In this document: positions 1 to 7,465 of the stretch, in pieces
How the letters are laid out: each line of letters opens with the position of its first letter
Position numbering within the stretch: the first letter of the stretch is position 1
NCBI GenBank assembly: GCA_026394605.1
Contig: JAPKXY010000060.1
Coordinates: 1-32,388 of the forward strand
Length of the DNA: 32,388 nt
Direction: 5' to 3'
DNA from: Methanoregula sp.
GTDB taxonomy: Archaea > Halobacteriota > Methanomicrobia > Methanomicrobiales > Methanospirillaceae
Position numbers and translations under genes: made by a program
Notes under the pieces: model-generated
What the model was told of the DNA's origin: nothing
Seen by the model: the letters and a program-made list of their open reading frames with translations, nothing else
Database searches by the model: none

Positions 1-2103
1 ACCGCGGTTGCGATCGAAAACAGCACGGTAAGCTGTTCTGATATAGTGAAATTTTACAGTACAGATCCCGTGTATATGGTGGTAACTGCCAACCCCCAGA
101 CGATGCCAAGCAGAGATGTTCCGGCGAGCCAGCCAGCAGAAATTATTGCGAATATCATGGATGAAGGGGGTAACCCGAGTGAGAATCAGATCGTAACGTT
201 TACAATATTGGGATATACGAATACCACTGTTTTCACAACGCGTCCCTCGTTTTCTTCGAGCACATACCTTACTGTAACAAGTGCAACAACAGATGCCAAT
301 GGTACAGCGATTGTCAATTTCTATCCTGGCGAATTCCCTGTATCCGGTCCATACTATAATTCGACTGCCACAGGAACTGCAAATGTCATTGCAACATGGA
401 GGGGCAACTCGACGCCAATCATTCTCACGTTTAAAAACTATCCCTACCTCAGAATAGAGACCAGCGTAAACCCTCAGACGATGAATGTAAGCAGTACCTT
501 TGATGTTGACATCAAACTGATAGGGGATGGATGGCGACTGCAGCAAAAACCAATTGATGTCGTGATGTGCACAGACCGGTCGGGGAGTATGTTGCAAAAC
601 CAGACCGATAACATCATCCATGACCGGATGGTCCACGCGATGAACGCGGGCAAGATCTTCAATGCCCAGATGAGTGCCAATGACCGGGTCGGGCTTGTGT
701 CATTTGGAGACAATAGTGCCACCAATGGATGGGCAAAACTGAGTGGGACTTCGACGAACCGATACGGTAGTTACCAATGGGCCGGTGTGGATAGTCTGAC
801 CACAGACAACGCCGCGTACGTTGGACTCTACTATCCGGCAAGTCCACGCAACTATGGAACCACCCAATTTGCGAGTATCGAACAGACCTTAAGCTTTACG
901 CGCACAACCGTGAATACATCAATCGGAAATATGGTCCCTGCCGGTGGCACACCGATGCGGGAAGGCCTCTACCGCTCTGTAAAGATGCTGATCGATAATC
1001 CTCGTTCAAATGCCGTAGCTGCAGTCGTTCTTCTCACCGATGGAGCCTGGAACACGGGCGGAGATCCGCAGGGTGGATCAGGGGCGACCTCGTTTTCCGG
1101 CGTTGGAACGGGGAGTGTTATTACCTGGGCAAAAAATAATAAAATAAAAATATATGCAATTGCGCTTGGCAGTGATCCCTCGCAAACCGAACTGCAGGCA
1201 TACGCAGATGAGACCGGAGGAAAATTCTATGCTGCTCCTACTGCCACTCAGCTCGCTGGGATATATCAGCTGATTGCTGGTGATTTGAGGGAGATGGCCG
1301 GTGTCAATACCCAGATGAACCTCAATTTCCAGAATGTAAACGTGACCTTCAGCAATGTGACTACTTCAATGCCCGGGCAGCAGGTGTTTGATTACAACTA
1401 TACGCGAGGGGAGTCCACATGGGTCACCAGCTGGAACGGAACCATGAATCCTCTGCCAGATCAGGTACCCAAACCTTCTTATCCAAATGTTGATCCGGAT
1501 CTGGGAACATACACGACATACCCCTATAGTTTCAACCAGAGAAATGAATGGCTGTCCACCAGCGGACTCAATTTCAATGCAGGCAACATCTCCGTCAACC
1601 AGACATGGGAGACAAAATTCCGGTTTAGAGTTAATCAGACCGGAATTATTGAAATTTTCGGCCCTGGATCCAAAATTGTATTCAATAATGGAGAATCAAC
1701 AATTGACATGCCGCGAACGTACATCAGTGTGCTGCAAAATATGACAAATTATGGTATAAATTCAACGATATTGGACATATCAGACCTCCATACAACAGCG
1801 ACGGGCGTCATCAAAGACTTTATCCCCCTCGAATGGCAGGTCAAGTATGATGGCAACCAGACCGTGACAGAACGTGTCTCATATTCAAACAACGATGGGC
1901 ACACGTGGGTTCTGTTTGATACCAACTACGTCACAAAAAGTACCCTCACTGATTACTCCAGTCTGGACGTCCGGTTGCTGCCACCAGGTGAATACTGGAT
2001 TAGAGTAGATGCAAGCGCTGTTGATGCACCGAGTGATCGGGAGATGATATTAGAGCCAATCATCGTCGGTACGGCAGGTCGTGCGTACATTAAACTCGAA
2101 TAA
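1..2103 (+). CDS. Secreted VWA-domain protein with Ig-like repeats (5' end outside window)
   Basis: The reading frame is open from the first base, so the GTG at 46 is probably internal and the N-terminus lies outside the window. Two Ig-like/invasin-type segments come first, each opening with the same NPQTM motif (codons near 91 and 469). A von Willebrand A domain follows, with a complete MIDAS metal site: DRSGS (574-588), GGTP (about 943-954) and TDG (about 1036-1044). The C-terminal part is beta-rich. There are more than ten N-x-S/T sequons and very few cysteines, as expected for an exported, N-glycosylated archaeal surface protein. No C-terminal membrane anchor is visible, so anchoring or a signal peptide would have to be upstream. 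A role in adhesion or cell-surface assembly is inferred from the VWA family; no ligand can be named. It ends in a T-run terminator and converges on tRNA-Arg. Confidence 0.85.
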   Translation, partial: TAVAIENSTVSCSDIVKFYSTDPVYMVVTANPQTMPSRDVPASQPAEIIANIMDEGGNPSENQIVTFTILGYTNTTVFTTRPSFSSSTYLTVTSATTDANGTAIVNFYPGEFPVSGPYYNSTATGTANVIATWRGNSTPIILTFKNYPYLRIETSVNPQTMNVSSTFDVDIKLIGDGWRLQQKPIDVVMCTDRSGSMLQNQTDNIIHDRMVHAMNAGKIFNAQMSANDRVGLVSFGDNSATNGWAKLSGTSTNRYGSYQWAGVDSLTTDNAAYVGLYYPASPRNYGTTQFASIEQTLSFTRTTVNTSIGNMVPAGGTPMREGLYRSVKMLIDNPRSNAVAAVVLLTDGAWNTGGDPQGGSGATSFSGVGTGSVITWAKNNKIKIYAIALGSDPSQTELQAYADETGGKFYAAPTATQLAGIYQLIAGDLREMAGVNTQMNLNFQNVNVTFSNVTTSMPGQQVFDYNYTRGESTWVTSWNGTMNPLPDQVPKPSYPNVDPDLGTYTTYPYSFNQRNEWLSTSGLNFNAGNISVNQTWETKFRFRVNQTGIIEIFGPGSKIVFNNGESTIDMPRTYISVLQNMTNYGINSTILDISDLHTTATGVIKDFIPLEWQVKYDGNQTVTERVSYSNNDGHTWVLFDTNYVTKSTLTDYSSLDVRLLPPGEYWIRVDASAVDAPSDREMILEPIIVGTAGRAYIKLE

Positions 2104-2118
2104 TTTTTTTTAAAAAAA
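2104..2118. terminator. Bidirectional T8/A7 terminator
   Basis: Eight T residues start directly after the VWA stop codon and are followed by seven A residues. The T-run ends plus-strand transcription of the VWA gene. The A-run reads as a T-run just downstream of the minus-strand tRNA-Arg. Archaeal RNA polymerase commonly terminates at oligo-T. Confidence 0.7.
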
Positions 2119-2123
2119 CCCAG

Positions 2124-2195
2124 CGGACCCAGCGGGAATCGAACCCGCGTCCTTGGGTCCGAAGCCCAAGAGGATGTCCTCTACCCCATGGATCC
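2124..2195 (-). tRNA. tRNA-Arg (anticodon UCG)
   Basis: The reverse strand folds into a 72-nt cloverleaf. The acceptor GGATCCA pairs with TGGGTCC (one G-U pair). The D arm GGGT is closed weakly, with a U-U mismatch at 13-22. The anticodon stem TTGGG/CCCAA encloses the loop CTTCGGA, giving anticodon TCG for the Arg codons CGA/CGG. The variable loop has four nucleotides, and the T arm is GCGGG-TTCGATT-CCCGC. The discriminator is G, and CCA is not encoded (the sequence continues CT). No intron is present. A T-run lies 6 bases past the 3' end. Confidence 0.95.
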
Positions 2196-2219
2196 GTTTC
2201 CATGGTATCTCATCAAAAG

Positions 2220-2226
2220 TTATTAA
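2220..2226. promoter_or_regulatory. Putative shared TATA box for dut (+) and tRNA-Arg (-)
   Basis: TTATTAA is the only A/T-rich box between the divergent tRNA and dut. Its centre lies about 25-28 bases before the tRNA 5' end in one direction and about 27-30 bases before the dut ATG in the other. That fits two divergent starts from one box and a leaderless or nearly leaderless dut mRNA. This is inference from spacing only. Confidence 0.4.
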
Positions 2227-2252
2227 GCGTTTTTACACAAAATCACTACTGG

Positions 2253-2696
2253 ATGATTTTATCCGGAACAGAAATCCGCAGACGTCTCGGTGATCGGTCT
2301 TTGCAGGGCGATCTGGTAATACGACCGTACAGCGAAGAATGCCAGCAACCTGCCTCATACGATCTCCGGGCACATGACAACGCAGTACTTAAAAAAGGGA
2401 CCTGCACTCTTATTTCCAGTCTTGAATGGGTGGAACTTCCACCCGACCTTGCGGGAACGATCCGCTGCCGTTCGTCATTTGGGAGAAGGGGGGTTATTCT
2501 GGGTGCAGGTTTTGTGGATCCCGGATTCCGCGGACAGCTCACACTTTGTCTATCCAATTTGGGCAGCACAGATATCGATATTTATCAAAATGATCGCGTG
2601 GTACAGATGGTTTTACAGGAAGTCAGAGGTAAAGGACAGCTCTATGACGGACGGTATCAGGATAGTAATGGGGTTGTGGAGGCGGACAACGCATGA
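2253..2696 (+). CDS. dut: Archaeal-type dUTP diphosphatase (dCTP deaminase fold)
   Basis: This 147-aa protein hydrolyses dUTP to dUMP and pyrophosphate, keeping uracil out of DNA and supplying dUMP for dTMP synthesis (family role). The start MILSGTEI matches the family, and the upstream in-frame ATG at 2202 would add an atypical extension that overlaps the expected promoter. Recognisable elements are PYSEECQQPASYDLR, the trimer active-site stretch CRSSFGRRGV, and GFVDPGFRGQLTL. In true dCTP deaminases the LTLE-type segment carries the catalytic Glu. Here it reads LTLCL, so deaminase activity is unlikely, and the length and motifs fit the archaeal dUTPase subfamily. Its stop overlaps the next start (ATGA), so it is translationally coupled to the NrpR-like gene. 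A Dcd assignment is the alternative. Confidence 0.85.
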   Translation: MILSGTEIRRRLGDRSLQGDLVIRPYSEECQQPASYDLRAHDNAVLKKGTCTLISSLEWVELPPDLAGTIRCRSSFGRRGVILGAGFVDPGFRGQLTLCLSNLGSTDIDIYQNDRVVQMVLQEVRGKGQLYDGRYQDSNGVVEADNA

Positions 2697-3643
2697 TGCG
2701 CACAGAGCGGAAATATATTGAGATCCTGCGGATTTTAAAGGAGCACCGGGAACCAGTAGGCGCAAAACGTCTCTCGGAGCTCATGGCAGAGCGCGGTTTT
2801 ATTTTAAGCGACCGCGCCGTGCAATACTATCTGAGTTACCTCGATACGATGGGCTTTACAGAAAAAATCGGAAACCAGGGCAGGTTACTGACCCCGGCAG
2901 GATGGCAGGAGACGGACAACGCCCTTGTCGATGACCGCATCGGGTTTGTCATTTCCAAACTTGAGCGACTTGCGTATCGGAGCACGTTTGATCCTGCTAC
3001 CGGCACGGGAGACGTTGCATACAACCTCTCAATTGTTCCCGAAGATTCCCTCGATCGGACCCGGGCAGCCTTTGATGAAGTAAAGAAGGCAGGCTGCGGA
3101 TTCTTTTCCTCCTACCGCATTGTCGAACATGACATTCGGATCCCAAAAGGCTCGGTGGGAATCATCACGATCTGCAGCATTTCGATGGATGGCGTCTTTC
3201 AGAGAGATGGTGTGCCGGTAAAAATGGCGTATGGGGGTCGGCTCGAGATAGCCGGCGGAGTGCCCAAACGGTTTGTCGATCTGATCGGCTATCGGGGAAC
3301 GACCATCGACCCCCTTGAGCTGTTTATATCATCGGGACTTACATCGATCAACAGTTACTGCAAAACACGATCGGGGATTGCACTTGCAAACGTGCGCGAG
3401 GTTCCCTCATCTGCTCAACAACAGGTAAAAGTAACGATTAAAAAGATGAAACAGTGTGGATTTATCTTTCCGGTAATTTTGGGAAATCAGGTCTTCAACC
3501 TGCCACATAACCCATACCGTCTGTCCATTATCGCTTTCAGCGGGTTGAATTTCATCGGGAATGCCGTCGAGCAGAAAATTGACATTAAAACAGAGATCGG
3601 TGCCGGCACAATCCAGTTTGCCAAAGTGATGGAGACGAACTGA
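2693..3643 (+). CDS. NrpR-like transcriptional repressor (winged helix + one NrpR/DUF128 domain)
   Basis: The 316-residue protein has an N-terminal winged helix-turn-helix (about residues 1-72, recognition region SDRAVQYYLSYLD). One NrpR/DUF128 domain follows (about 80-316), with the family signatures GGRLEIAGGVP, GYRGTTIDPLELFI and the late FSGLNFIGNAVEQ. NrpR proteins repress nitrogen fixation and assimilation genes and are relieved by 2-oxoglutarate. The Methanococcus protein has two tandem NrpR domains, while a single-domain form with HTH is known from Methanosarcina (NrpRI). The true target here is not visible: no glnA, nif or amt gene is in the window. Two adjacent ATGs (2693, 2696) are possible starts. 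The gene is coupled to dut by a 4-base overlap and ends 1 base from the convergent tubulin-like gene. Confidence 0.8.
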   Translation: MMRTERKYIEILRILKEHREPVGAKRLSELMAERGFILSDRAVQYYLSYLDTMGFTEKIGNQGRLLTPAGWQETDNALVDDRIGFVISKLERLAYRSTFDPATGTGDVAYNLSIVPEDSLDRTRAAFDEVKKAGCGFFSSYRIVEHDIRIPKGSVGIITICSISMDGVFQRDGVPVKMAYGGRLEIAGGVPKRFVDLIGYRGTTIDPLELFISSGLTSINSYCKTRSGIALANVREVPSSAQQQVKVTIKKMKQCGFIFPVILGNQVFNLPHNPYRLSIIAFSGLNFIGNAVEQKIDIKTEIGAGTIQFAKVMETN

Positions 3644-3644
3644 A

Positions 3645-5912
3645 TCATCTCACCCAGGTGACATCATCAGATCTCTTTTTATCCTGCTTTTTTGACACAG
3701 GTTCGATCTTTTTTACCTGTTCTGGCTCTTTGATCCCATCAGTTGGCTCATGACGTTTTATGGGTGCCCGTTCACGTTTCAGATTGGTATGCAGTAATGC
3801 AGCATCGCGTGCGGTCTTCGGGGCATCTTTCAGTTTGACGCCCTCATTGTCAGTGAATTCTTCCTTTGTCCGCAAGGATGCCTGCCCGATCCATGCATCG
3901 ATGGGATCTGCCCCCTCTCGTTGAACCCCGCCTGAACCAGAATCCCCGTCTGTTGTCCGTTTTTCTTCTTCCGGCGGTTCTTTGTCACGGCGGGGTGGCA
4001 CGGGTGAGCTGCCCTGATCTGTGCGATCCTTTTTTTTGTGGAACACGATCTTTTTCATCACCTGTTTTTTTAAGATCACGCGGGTTGCAGGAAGTGGCGT
4101 TGGCAAAGGAGCATTGTGTTTTTTATCCATTGTGGCATCTGGTTGATGTACCCTGTGAGCTGGGACTTCACCTGCATGAATCCTGCGGTGCAGATCCGCC
4201 GTTGCGTCTTTAGGCGAAATCGCCATTGCCCGCTGTTTTTGCAGTTCCCGTTCAATTTTATATCGTTCCTGCTCTTTGATTTGTCCGCGGTTTTTGTCAT
4301 TTGAAACCGGCATGATCTTCTTTGTTAAGGAGGGGGAATGGGACGCCAGTATCTTTTTTATTGTTGGGGAGAGGGCTTTTTTGTCCTTTGTCAAAACCGG
4401 TTCTCCCGTCCGTTTCAATATCTCATCATCCGGAATGACAGCACCCTCTCGGTGCTGATGGGGTTCGTTGGTTACACGAGCAGATAAAACAGACCGTTGT
4501 TGTGGACCTTTTGTCCCAGACAACAATTCATGCGATGCCCCGTGTTGCGGCTGGCGGGGCACTCCTTCTTTATCAATACCCCGATAGTCTTCCTGACCTG
4601 ATTTTTTACTGGATGAGAGGGAAATCATCTCATCCCTGATCTGTGGTGCTGGTGATGCAGCGGACGAGGGCACAGCGCCCCCCTGATGCAGGAGGGTACC
4701 ATCCGATCCTGCACGTGATGCCGAAGCAGATGGGGTCTCTCCAATGTTACCTCTATACTGGGCGCGGATCTCCCTGAGTTCTTCGATCCGGGGGATATTT
4801 AAAAGTCCCGAGAGCATGATGATAATCGCAACAAATTTGGTGCTCGTAACAGGATAATCGCCGGATCGCGTCTCAAGCCCTGCAATGCTCCGATCGATCC
4901 ATTTCCGCACCGTCATATATCCCCTCAGGGAAAGTTCATGGGAAGGGCCGGCGATCAGCACAAGCGCTTTGTGGGCGCTGGTTATATCACAGGGAACAGA
5001 AATCTCGTGATAAATTGCCTGCTTTGCCAGATCGACGATCCGTGATGCCTTCTTCTGGTGCTCATCGGCAAAAAAGCCTACCGGTCGCCACTTTGTAAGA
5101 AAACTCAGGGGGGTTGATGGCAATTGTTCCACGGCATATCCGATCGCCATAAAACCCATGCCCCGCATCGTATTGAGTACTTCACCAGCGTCCAGCACCA
5201 CCTCTGCAAGTTCTATCCCGCCATCCGCTTTGAATTCGCCTGCGCGGAGGATAAGGCTGATCCGTCGCACAATTGCTTCATTCAACAGGGAATAGATCTT
5301 CTGGGCAGGGGACATCCCCGGGTCCTGTTTTTTCCCAAACCCCAGCCGTTTCGCAAATCCAGCATCCTCATGCGCCAACGTTTTCTGCTTCGCCTGAATT
5401 TTTTTAAACCAGGTCTCATTATCAAAAATGATTACCCCGTCCAGCAGGGGGGCTATCATCTCAAGATCATCTGCTGCCTTTGCCGAGCAGCGCTCGCCTT
5501 CATTAAGACAAGGCAGGGTCAAGAGCCCGAATATCGGTTCGGTCACCGATGAGCGGAGGGATGTGATGAGGTGCGGGGCGATATCCACAAGACTGCCACC
5601 CAGCCCTGCGCAGATGAAAAGTGCATCGTTCTCACTCGTTGTCAACGTATGGACACGTGAAGAAATTTCACCAACATCGATGGTCGCTGTCGGGGCCGAA
5701 TCATCCGAATCCTGTGGGGGGGCAAAGTCGATTGGGGGAAAATAGATCTTACCCTTGTCAGGGAGTCCGATCAGCCTGGCAAGGGAATCAGTATCGACAT
5801 CGACAGCGAGAGCCTCGACACATGCCACCTTGCTGCTCCGTCGGTCGGTTCTGTAGAGCATATCCACGATTCTCCCGCCTGCCCCGCCAAGCCCTATCGC
5901 AAGGATTCTCAT
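3645..5912 (-). CDS. FtsZ/CetZ-like tubulin-superfamily protein with long disordered tail
   Basis: The 755-aa protein has two parts. Residues 1-390 look like an FtsZ/tubulin GTPase module: MRILAIGLGGAGGR (T1 loop), AGLGGSLVD at 102-110 in the place of the tubulin signature GGGTGSG, LPCLNEGER at about 133-141, and IIFDNETW at 161-168, which resembles the FtsZ nucleotide-contact Asn region. A C-terminal tubulin-like subdomain lies at about 285-385. Residues 390-755 are a hydrophilic Lys/Pro/Glu/Ser-rich tail with no predicted fold and no membrane segment. Tubulin-family proteins polymerise with GTP in division or cell-shape control. The altered signature makes normal GTP hydrolysis uncertain. 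No partner gene is obvious nearby. It stands alone on the minus strand and could be a divergent FtsZ, CetZ or FtsZ-like family member. Confidence 0.75.
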   Translation of the reverse strand: MRILAIGLGGAGGRIVDMLYRTDRRSSKVACVEALAVDVDTDSLARLIGLPDKGKIYFPPIDFAPPQDSDDSAPTATIDVGEISSRVHTLTTSENDALFICAGLGGSLVDIAPHLITSLRSSVTEPIFGLLTLPCLNEGERCSAKAADDLEMIAPLLDGVIIFDNETWFKKIQAKQKTLAHEDAGFAKRLGFGKKQDPGMSPAQKIYSLLNEAIVRRISLILRAGEFKADGGIELAEVVLDAGEVLNTMRGMGFMAIGYAVEQLPSTPLSFLTKWRPVGFFADEHQKKASRIVDLAKQAIYHEISVPCDITSAHKALVLIAGPSHELSLRGYMTVRKWIDRSIAGLETRSGDYPVTSTKFVAIIIMLSGLLNIPRIEELREIRAQYRGNIGETPSASASRAGSDGTLLHQGGAVPSSAASPAPQIRDEMISLSSSKKSGQEDYRGIDKEGVPRQPQHGASHELLSGTKGPQQRSVLSARVTNEPHQHREGAVIPDDEILKRTGEPVLTKDKKALSPTIKKILASHSPSLTKKIMPVSNDKNRGQIKEQERYKIERELQKQRAMAISPKDATADLHRRIHAGEVPAHRVHQPDATMDKKHNAPLPTPLPATRVILKKQVMKKIVFHKKKDRTDQGSSPVPPRRDKEPPEEEKRTTDGDSGSGGVQREGADPIDAWIGQASLRTKEEFTDNEGVKLKDAPKTARDAALLHTNLKRERAPIKRHEPTDGIKEPEQVKKIEPVSKKQDKKRSDDVTWVR

Positions 5913-5951
5913 ACAGTCCGCTTATTCCCTCACAAATTCCGTCTTGGTTGT

Positions 5952-5960
5952 GTTATTATA
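5952..5960 (-). promoter_or_regulatory. Putative TATA box for the tubulin-like gene
   Basis: The minus strand reads CCCCATATAATAAC here, about 40 bases before the start codon. A start site about 25 bases further on would leave a short leader containing GTGAGGG. Assigned by spacing and composition only. Confidence 0.4.
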
Positions 5961-6077
5961 TGGGGTACTTTTAGTTCAATATCTTATAGGAGTGCCGTTT
6001 CCTGCATATTGATTGGTGCCGGATCATCAAATGAACAACCGTACGTCACGGCGATGCCCTCTGGGAACGTGTCCCAC

Positions 6078-6125
6078 CAGCAGGAATCCGTCAGCAGGAA
6101 TTATTATTCAATTCCAGTAATTGAA
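6078..6125. repeat. Short direct repeats followed by an inverted repeat upstream of mer
   Basis: CAGCAGGAAT occurs twice (6078-6087, 6092-6101) with a 14-base period. Immediately after is a perfect inverted repeat, TTCAATT-n5-AATTGAA (6107-6125). They lie about 150-190 bases upstream of the mer TATA box in the 405-base gap 5913-6317. That gap otherwise holds only the two divergent promoters. It may be a regulator site, but no function is shown. Confidence 0.4.
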
Positions 6126-6270
6126 ATTTTCCCCTAGTAACCATGGGACGCTGAAATGCCGGTGCTTTATTGTCAATACGAGGTCTGCAGGAAGAAATCA
6201 AACATAAGAAAAATCGTCATAATTCCCCGTTGTTAAAAGAACCGGGCAGGGTCATCAACGTTAAATCATA

Positions 6271-6290
6271 ATTTATTTAAGTGCGCGCAC
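6271..6290 (+). promoter_or_regulatory. mer promoter: TATA-like box with adjacent palindrome
   Basis: ATTTATTTAA (6271-6280) is a TATA-like box placed to start transcription near 6300. It is directly followed by the perfect 10-base palindrome GTGCGCGCAC (6281-6290). A palindrome between the TATA box and the start site is where an archaeal repressor would block polymerase. The Shine-Dalgarno sequence GAGGTGA is at 6304-6310. Confidence 0.5.
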
Positions 6291-6317
6291 GGTAATAGTC
6301 AATGAGGTGAACTAGCC

Positions 6318-7304
6318 TTGTCATATGGAATTGAATTTGTCCCAGGAAATGTTAATGTAAAACAAGTTGTCAACTTCTGTAAACTTGCAGAGTCTAAAGA
6401 CATAGATTTTGCATGGATCACCAACCACTACAACAACCGCCACTGCTACCCAACCCTCGCTGCGATCGCGCAGGCGACCACGACCCTCAAGATGGGCCCG
6501 GGTATCATGAACTCATTCACTGACACGCCAGCGGCGATGGCGTCCTTCATTTGCACACTCAATGAGATCTCCGACGGTCGTGCCGTGCTCGGTATTGGAC
6601 CCGGTGACCTCTCCACACTCCCAAAACTCGCGATAAAGGCCGAAAAACCAGTCGCCCGTCTGGAAGAGGCTGTGGAACAGATCCGGAAACTCTGCGCCGG
6701 TGAAGAGATTAAAAAGTCCGGCAAAGTGTTCTTCGACTATGACGGTGCCAAGCTGACCGGTGTCACGCTGCCCGGCAAAAAGGGTATCCCGGTCTATATC
6801 GGTGCACAGGGACCAAAAGTCCTCGAGCTCGCCGGAAAAGTCGGCGACGGTGCGCTGATCAACGCATCCAACCCGAAAGACTTCCAGATTGCCATCCCGA
6901 TCATCAAGAAGGCCAGCGACGCAGTCGGCAAGAAGGGCTTTGATGTCGGTGCGTACACCGCAATGTCCATCGATAAGGATGTCAAAAAGGCACGCAACGC
7001 CGCAAAGATCGTTGCAGCGTTCATCGCTGCCGGCTCACCGCCCGACCTCCTGACCCGGCATGGCCTCAACCTTGACACCGTTGCAAAGATCAAGGCAGCG
7101 CTCTCAAAGTTCGACTTCAAGACCGTTGGAGAACTTGTCAGCGACAAGGAGATTGACGCATTCACCATTGCGGGAACACCTGAAATGGTCAAGCAGAAGT
7201 GCGAAGATCTCACAAAAGCCGGTGTTACCCAGATCATCTTCGGTTCCCCGCTCGGTCCCGACATGACAAACTCCATCCGCCTGCTCGGCAAGTATATCGT
7301 GTAG
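6318..7304 (+). CDS. mer: F420-dependent 5,10-methylenetetrahydromethanopterin reductase
   Basis: Mer reversibly reduces methylene-H4MPT to methyl-H4MPT with reduced coenzyme F420, between Mtd and Mtr in CO2-reducing methanogenesis; it is cytoplasmic. The 328-aa sequence shows the bacterial-luciferase-like TIM barrel typical of the family: GIEFVPG at the N-terminus, WITNHYNNR, GPGIMNSFT, LGIGPGD, VYIGAQGPK, DGALINASNPKDF, FIAAGSPPD and the C-terminal GSPLGPD. The start is a TTG. It is the only codon well placed after the Shine-Dalgarno GAGGTGA (7-base spacer), and it yields the family N-terminus; the nearby ATG at 6325 is out of frame. The gene is monocistronic by signals, with its own promoter and a hairpin terminator at 7354. 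Codon use is strongly biased, as expected for an abundant enzyme. Confidence 0.98.
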   Translation: MSYGIEFVPGNVNVKQVVNFCKLAESKDIDFAWITNHYNNRHCYPTLAAIAQATTTLKMGPGIMNSFTDTPAAMASFICTLNEISDGRAVLGIGPGDLSTLPKLAIKAEKPVARLEEAVEQIRKLCAGEEIKKSGKVFFDYDGAKLTGVTLPGKKGIPVYIGAQGPKVLELAGKVGDGALINASNPKDFQIAIPIIKKASDAVGKKGFDVGAYTAMSIDKDVKKARNAAKIVAAFIAAGSPPDLLTRHGLNLDTVAKIKAALSKFDFKTVGELVSDKEIDAFTIAGTPEMVKQKCEDLTKAGVTQIIFGSPLGPDMTNSIRLLGKYIV

Positions 7305-7353
7305 ACTGGTTGCATACCCTTCTACATCGAGTACCGCAGAGCATCACCATACG

Positions 7354-7391
7354 GTGGGGCGGAACCCCACAAACCTTTCTTATTTTTGTCA
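7354..7391 (+). terminator. Hairpin plus T-rich terminator after mer
   Basis: A perfect 6-bp stem, GTGGGG/CCCCAC (7354-7359 and 7365-7370) with loop CGGAA, is followed by the T-rich tract CTTTCTTATTTTTGTC. It lies 50 bases after the mer stop and separates mer from the GalT-like gene. Confidence 0.7.
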
Positions 7392-7465
7392 TTCTTTCAG
7401 CTATCCTGAATTATGGTATGAAAAATGATATCTTACCATCTGCCGATATCAAAACCTGAGACGAC

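Noticed and set aside
1-5912. VWA protein and tubulin-like protein as one membrane-remodelling system
   Set aside because: The VWA protein looks extracellular, and the two genes are separated by a tRNA and two unrelated genes in different transcription units.
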